Source: Clitoria ternatea (lineage: Eukaryota > Streptophyta > Magnoliopsida > Fabales > Fabaceae). From it: a stretch of DNA of 64,000 nucleotides. Position numbers and translations under genes: made by a program. Below the pieces are notes generated by a model. The model had not been told where the DNA came from. It did no database searches and saw nothing but the letters and a program-made list of their open reading frames with translations. Of the stretch, positions 60,241 through 64,000 are shown one piece after another (positions within the stretch are counted from its first letter, which is position 1; each line of letters starts with the position of its first letter). The stretch covers positions 41,812,501-41,876,500 of the forward strand of contig CM075671.1 in the NCBI GenBank assembly GCA_037962975.1, in the 5' to 3' direction.

Positions 60241-60983
60241 TAAGAAGACAGTATACCTGGCCCCGTATCATAAAGAGTAAGATTCTATTCCATAATTATT
60301 GTCCATTAATTTCTGCATTTTGAAGTCTCACTTATCATTGGTAACTGCAGCACTCATTGGACGCTCGTGGTGATCTGTCCCAGGCTTATGTAGCCTTATA
60401 CTTTGATTCTGTGCACGGGACTATTCCACAAGACCTCAAAACAATAGTAGATGCGTAAGTTAATCCCTAAAAAATAAAATAACTTTCTACAAATTCGATT
60501 ACATCAGTTTTGTTCTTCTACGATTCTAACTTATCTTGTGTTTTATTTTGACACAGGGTGGTTTGAAATAGTCGACTGCATGGAAGTAAGTCCACCGGAA
60601 GAAAACTTGTGTGGGTGCACCCAAAAATAAGTCAATCGAATTCATTCAAATCTTTATTATATTTTGAAAACTTGAATTCACTCATTCTATATTTTATGTC
60701 CATTGTAGTCTTATAGGCAGGAGAGTAGCTACGAGTGTGGCTATTACGTCATACACACCATGCTGACCATTGTCCAAGAACATTTAGTAGATGGATGGAC
60801 AAATGTAAGTCTCACTTACCTAGTTTTCTACCAGTTTGATCAAATTCATGTAATAACTATAGCTTTTGTTCTAACTATTTTATGTATTGTTTGCAGTACT
60901 TTCAGGACCGGTCATACTTCCCTAGGACACTTGTAGATAATGTTAGAAAGCAATGGGCCGCATACTTCATTGAAGTGACGTAA
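60241..60983 (+). pseudogene. Ulp1-like (C48) protease domain of the CACTA element
   Basis: Read across small exons: YLAPYHKE, then after an acceptor near 60350 HWTLVVICP with the catalytic His (60355-60357), a one-base frame change, AYVALYFDSVHG with the catalytic Asp, donor GTAAGT at 60455, acceptor at 60556, KLVWVHPK, acceptor at 60710, and RQESSYECGYYV with the catalytic Cys, donor at 60805, acceptor at 60896, and a last exon ending IEVT and TAA at 60981. The order His-Asp-Cys fits the SUMO protease fold. Such domains are known in plant CACTA and Mutator-like elements; their role is unclear. Confidence 0.8.
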
Positions 60984-61659
60984 GGACGTAAATAGATATA
61001 GGATTTTTATCCTCTTATAGTTGTACCTACTGTAGGGTTAGGGGTTTAAGGTGTATTAGTTTACATTCATGTCAATTGTATATAGTTTAGGATTTAGGGT
61101 TTGATAGCAAATTAATGTTATATAATTGTATATAGTTTCATTTTCTACATTGTTATGATTTGATAGCAAATTAATATATATACATACCATTTGTTTTCAT
61201 TTCTTGTTGTTGCATATGTTGAGGATATACTGTGTTGGCTGTATCATATTGTAGGTTTGGGAAATCAATAAACAGAGCCCATATTAAAAAAAACCTCATA
61301 TTTAATCACGGTTATTACAATAATTATGGTGATAGATACACTTTAATCACGGTTGTTACCATAACTGTGATTATATATAGTAATGTAAATGGATGTTTAT
61401 GACCACGTGTAATCATAGTTATGGTTGGCAACCATGATTAAATATGGTCTAATTTAATCACAGTTGTAAACAACCGTGATTAAATAGGGTCTTATTTAAT
61501 CACGGTTATAAACAACCGTGATTAAATAGGATCTATCATTACGGTTGGAACCCGTGATTAAAAGCCCTCATCTATTATCACGGTTGTAACAACCACAGTT
61601 CATGAACCGTGATTAAAAGCCTAATTTAACTGTGATTAAATCCATTTTCTACACTAGTG
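60984..61659. repeat. CACTA right subterminal repeat region
   Basis: 60984-61290 is AT-rich. From 61300 to the end there are about ten AATCACGGTTG / CAACCGTGATTA units in both orientations. The terminus is CACTAGTG at 61652-61659. Confidence 0.85.
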
Positions 61660-61662
61660 ATC

Positions 61663-61910
61663 ATTTAGGTCATCCTGGAAGAGCCCACAATCCAAAAAGC
61701 CCTGCATGTTCACCAGGTAGGTGAAGCTCCAATGGTAAGTGAAGCTCCAATTGCAAATACATGGATTACCCCCATTGTTGATTTTCTTAAACAGGGAATT
61801 CTCCTTGAAGATCGCCAGTAAGCCAAAAAGTTATAAGTTCAAGCATCCAATTACATCCTGCTAGAAGAACAAGCCCACTATGTCATACAGGAGTTGCACT
61901 AGGGAATTTG
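61663..61910 (+). pseudogene. Element D, region before integrase
   Basis: Text follows 51994: TWITPIVDFLKQGILLEDRQ, SNYILLEEQAHYVIQELH and GICG, the linker and the very start of the Tat integrase zinc-finger region, with three stops. It ends where the next element begins, so integrase is absent. Confidence 0.8.
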
Positions 61911-61924
61911 TGGTTGTGTTTTCA

Positions 61925-63000
61925 TGTTGAAATAGGTTTTGATAATGGTAAACAATTTGAAGGTGAAGAATTAAACATATTTAATTATGGATAAATTAAT
62001 CATGTTTGATGGATACCAAAGGATGTAGTACAAAGCAATTAATGAAAAATTAGAAGCATGAAGATCAAGCTTACATGAGTCAAGAAATCAAGAAATAAAC
62101 AAGGATTAAGTGAATAACAAGAATCATGCAAAGAACCATGCAAGCAGGACCCAAAACGTATCAAAATGCATCAAAAATTAAGGAAACAAGTCCAGGAAAG
62201 GTCCATGAATCGATTCACCCCTCTGGAAATCGATTCCCATATGTAAAAGGAGCCAGGAATCGATTCATTCAATGGAGGAATCGATTCATCACATTTCTTG
62301 AAGCAAGGAATTGATTCACACAAACAAGGAATCGATTCCCCTATGTTTTACAGCCCAAGAATCAATTCAACAATCCCAGGAATCGATTCATTGTATTTTG
62401 GAAGCTGGGAATCGATTTATACACTACAGGAATCGATTCCTACGTGAGCAATTGTCTGGGAAATGTGAAAAACACCATTTTGGGTTATCAGGAACTGAAG
62501 CTGCACTGATTCTCTCAAAACTCATATTAAAACAGCTTTACATTAATTGAGGAATACAATTTCATTCTTCAAGTCAGAAAGCAAGGAAGCCTGAAATCAT
62601 GGATCAATAAACTACACAAATTAAGGAATGGGGATTGGAAACTTTGCCTTTGAAATTCCTATAAATAGAGAAGAAATGAAGAGGCAGAAGTACACCAACA
62701 CAACAACGAAAATTGCCTTGCTTCCTTCCTTGCTCTCTTTGCTTAAGAAATTTGGTCTCTGCTTCTTTTATTTTGAAATCAATTTTGAGAGTTAGTGAAC
62801 AAAATTATTTTGAGTGCTTTAAATTTTGCATATCCTCTTTTAAGAGTTATTATTTGGTGAAAGCTTAAATTTGTACATCCACTCTTTTGGAGAGTTACCA
62901 TTGTATACTTAAACACTAAAAATTCCTAGAGTTTGGGTTGGGTTTCAACCTTGTAATTGTGAGATTGAGAGATTGGGTGGGGTGCCCTTGTACTTGTGAG
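61925..63000 (+). mobile_element. SIRE-like copia LTR (plus), truncated
   Basis: Starts TGTTGAAATAGGTTTTGATAA, a copia-like LTR start. 62208-62445 carries about ten GGAATCGATTCC units. A TATAAATAG box at about 62660 and a CT-rich leader follow. The last part (62935-62995) is homologous, inverted, to 63390-63440. No ORF of substance. It breaks off near 63000. Confidence 0.6.
62208..62445. repeat. GGAATCGATTCC motif array
   Basis: Roughly ten copies of the palindrome (G)GAATCGATTC(C) at 20-30 base spacing, with variants such as GGAATTGATTC and AGAATCAATTC. ORFs reading NRFI repeatedly are due to it. Confidence 0.85.
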
Positions 63001-64000
63001 AATTCAGTGTTAACCAAGTGGCCTCAATTACTCAAGAGGGGGGGTGAATTGAGTATTAAAAATTTTTTGTTGAAATGCTTGTGAAATTGGTTCTTTGACA
63101 AATATATGAAGAGAAGATGATAAACTTAATCTTAAGTGAGAATAATAATAAAGTTTGAATAACAAAGTTGTTAAGCGTAACAAATTAAGCAAGCAATTAA
63201 ATGCACAAATTTAAATAGATTAGGGAAGAGAAGATTTGCAAACCGATATATACGAGTTCCACCCACTGGTGTACGTCTCGCCTCCAAGTAACCCACTTAG
63301 AGGATTTCCACTATTGAGAATTTGAGATACACGCCTTGAGCAATTACAGTCTCTTAGTGTTTCACACTCAAGAACTTAATCCTCACAAGCTAAAGGGCAA
63401 CCCACCCAATCTCACAATCTCTCAATTACAAGGTTGAATCCCAACCCAACAACTATCTCAGATTTTGTTTACAAGTGCAACTCTCTCAGTAGAGTGGATA
63501 TACAAATTTTAAGTACTTTGAAAAATGTTTTTCTTCTCTCAAGGAGAATATGCAATTTTTAGCACTCAAAAATATTTTTCTCACAATATAACTCTCAAAA
63601 GTTAATACTTCAAAATTTAAGAGAAACAGAGAGTAAGTAAGAAGAAAGAATGAAGGCAAGTATTTGATGCTGCGAAGGTGTGTTTCTGCTGCTTCACTTC
63701 TTCTCTATTTATAGGAGTTTCAGAGTATGTGCTGCCAAAAAATTTGAATTCCACCGATTCCTGATTTCATGCATCGAGAGTGTTAGTCTCCCAACATTCC
63801 ATGTTTCCTGACTTGAGAAGTGAAATTGTCTGCCTCAATTAATGGAATTGCCATTCAGTTTGTATCTTCGAGAGAGGAATTAGCTGTCTTGAGTTTCTGA
63901 AAACGCGTATTGATAGTTTCCATGATTCGGCGCAAGTTTGAATGATTTTCCAGTGTATTTTTGCATAAAAAACAACCCATGAATCGATTCCTGGCAGAGA
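63001..64000 (-). mobile_element. SIRE-like copia LTR (minus), cut by window edge
   Basis: On the minus strand: a TATAAATAG box near 63710, then a leader and the homologue of 62640-62990, then sequence to CAATTCACCCCCCCTCTTGAG near 63055-63035, text common close to the end of such LTRs. A GAATCGATTC copy at 63980 shows that the motif array begins just outside. It lies tail to tail with the preceding LTR. Confidence 0.6.

Larger units (their letters stand above)
51995..61659 (+). mobile_element. CACTA (En/Spm-type) DNA transposon
   Basis: Ends CACTAGTGGAAAAAGTGG and, in reverse complement, CACTAGTGTAGAAAATGG, with a 3-bp duplication ATC at 51992-51994 and 61660-61662. Both ends carry many AATCACGG/CCGTGATTA units, typical of TNPA-like binding sites. 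Inside are a TNP2-type transposase and a Ulp1-like protease domain, both decayed, and a 3.4-kb solo LTR. Confidence 0.94.

Noticed and set aside
62126..62550. Two ORFs reading NRFI repeats
   Set aside because: They result from the GGAATCGATTCC array in a non-coding LTR.

Overview
This window is a stack of nested transposable elements from a plant nuclear genome. I see no host gene, rRNA or tRNA gene. The plant assignment rests on the lineages present: Athila-like and Tat-like Ty3/gypsy elements, Tekay/Del-type LTR starts (TGTAACACCC), primer sites for plant tRNA-Asp and tRNA-iMet, a CACTA transposon with a TNP2-type transposase, and a SIRE-like copia LTR. A dicot, perhaps a legume, is my guess with low confidence. 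The setting looks like gene-poor, probably pericentromeric, heterochromatin.

Layout: (1) 1-2189 and 16638-18550 are noncoding pieces of long chromovirus-like LTRs on the minus strand, split by element A. (2) Element A, 2190-16632, minus strand, is an almost complete Athila-like retrotransposon with LTRs, a tRNA-Asp primer site, gag-pol in one frame broken by stops, and a spliced env-position ORF. Its 5' LTR carries a solo LTR of family F (14530-16098). (3) 18551-20211 holds two broken chromovirus integrase pieces. (4) Element C, 20212-47763, minus strand, is a LARD-like non-autonomous element with 4.86-kb LTRs, a tRNA-iMet primer site and a 2.8-kb non-coding interior. (5) Inside the left LTR of C sits element B, 24230-39282, plus strand, a second Athila-like element, whose gag holds another F solo LTR (27337-28904). 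(6) 47769-50075, with remnants near 51974 and 61663-61910, is element D, a Tat-like element with two RNase H domains. It was hit by a solo LTR of the B family (50076-51968) and by a CACTA transposon (51995-61659), which in turn contains a 3.4-kb solo LTR (55458-58848). (7) 61925-64000 holds two SIRE-like LTRs facing tail to tail.

Most insertions are proven by matching target-site duplications read directly here: ATATG (A), TCGCT (F1), CATCC (C), CAAGG (B), CTAAT (F2), TAAAG (B-family solo LTR), ATC (CACTA), TGTGG (LTR inside CACTA). The right LTR of C also keeps the uninterrupted version of the site into which B jumped. The resulting order is: D and the chromovirus pieces first, then C, then B, then F2; separately the outer LTR, then A, then F1; and D, then CACTA, then its inner LTR.

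The most unusual signal is not a gene. Several unrelated elements are peppered with short, spaced, often self-complementary motifs. TTCGCTTGAGCGAA is shared by A, B, C and the B-family solo LTR; CACTCGG fills C and part of B; ACGCTACGCGT marks F; GGAATCGATTCC marks the copia LTR; GTGATCGCAACCAC marks the interior of C; AATCACGGTTG marks the CACTA ends. Sharing of the first two across separate families suggests common selection, exchange or motif spread, and is the best candidate for something undescribed.
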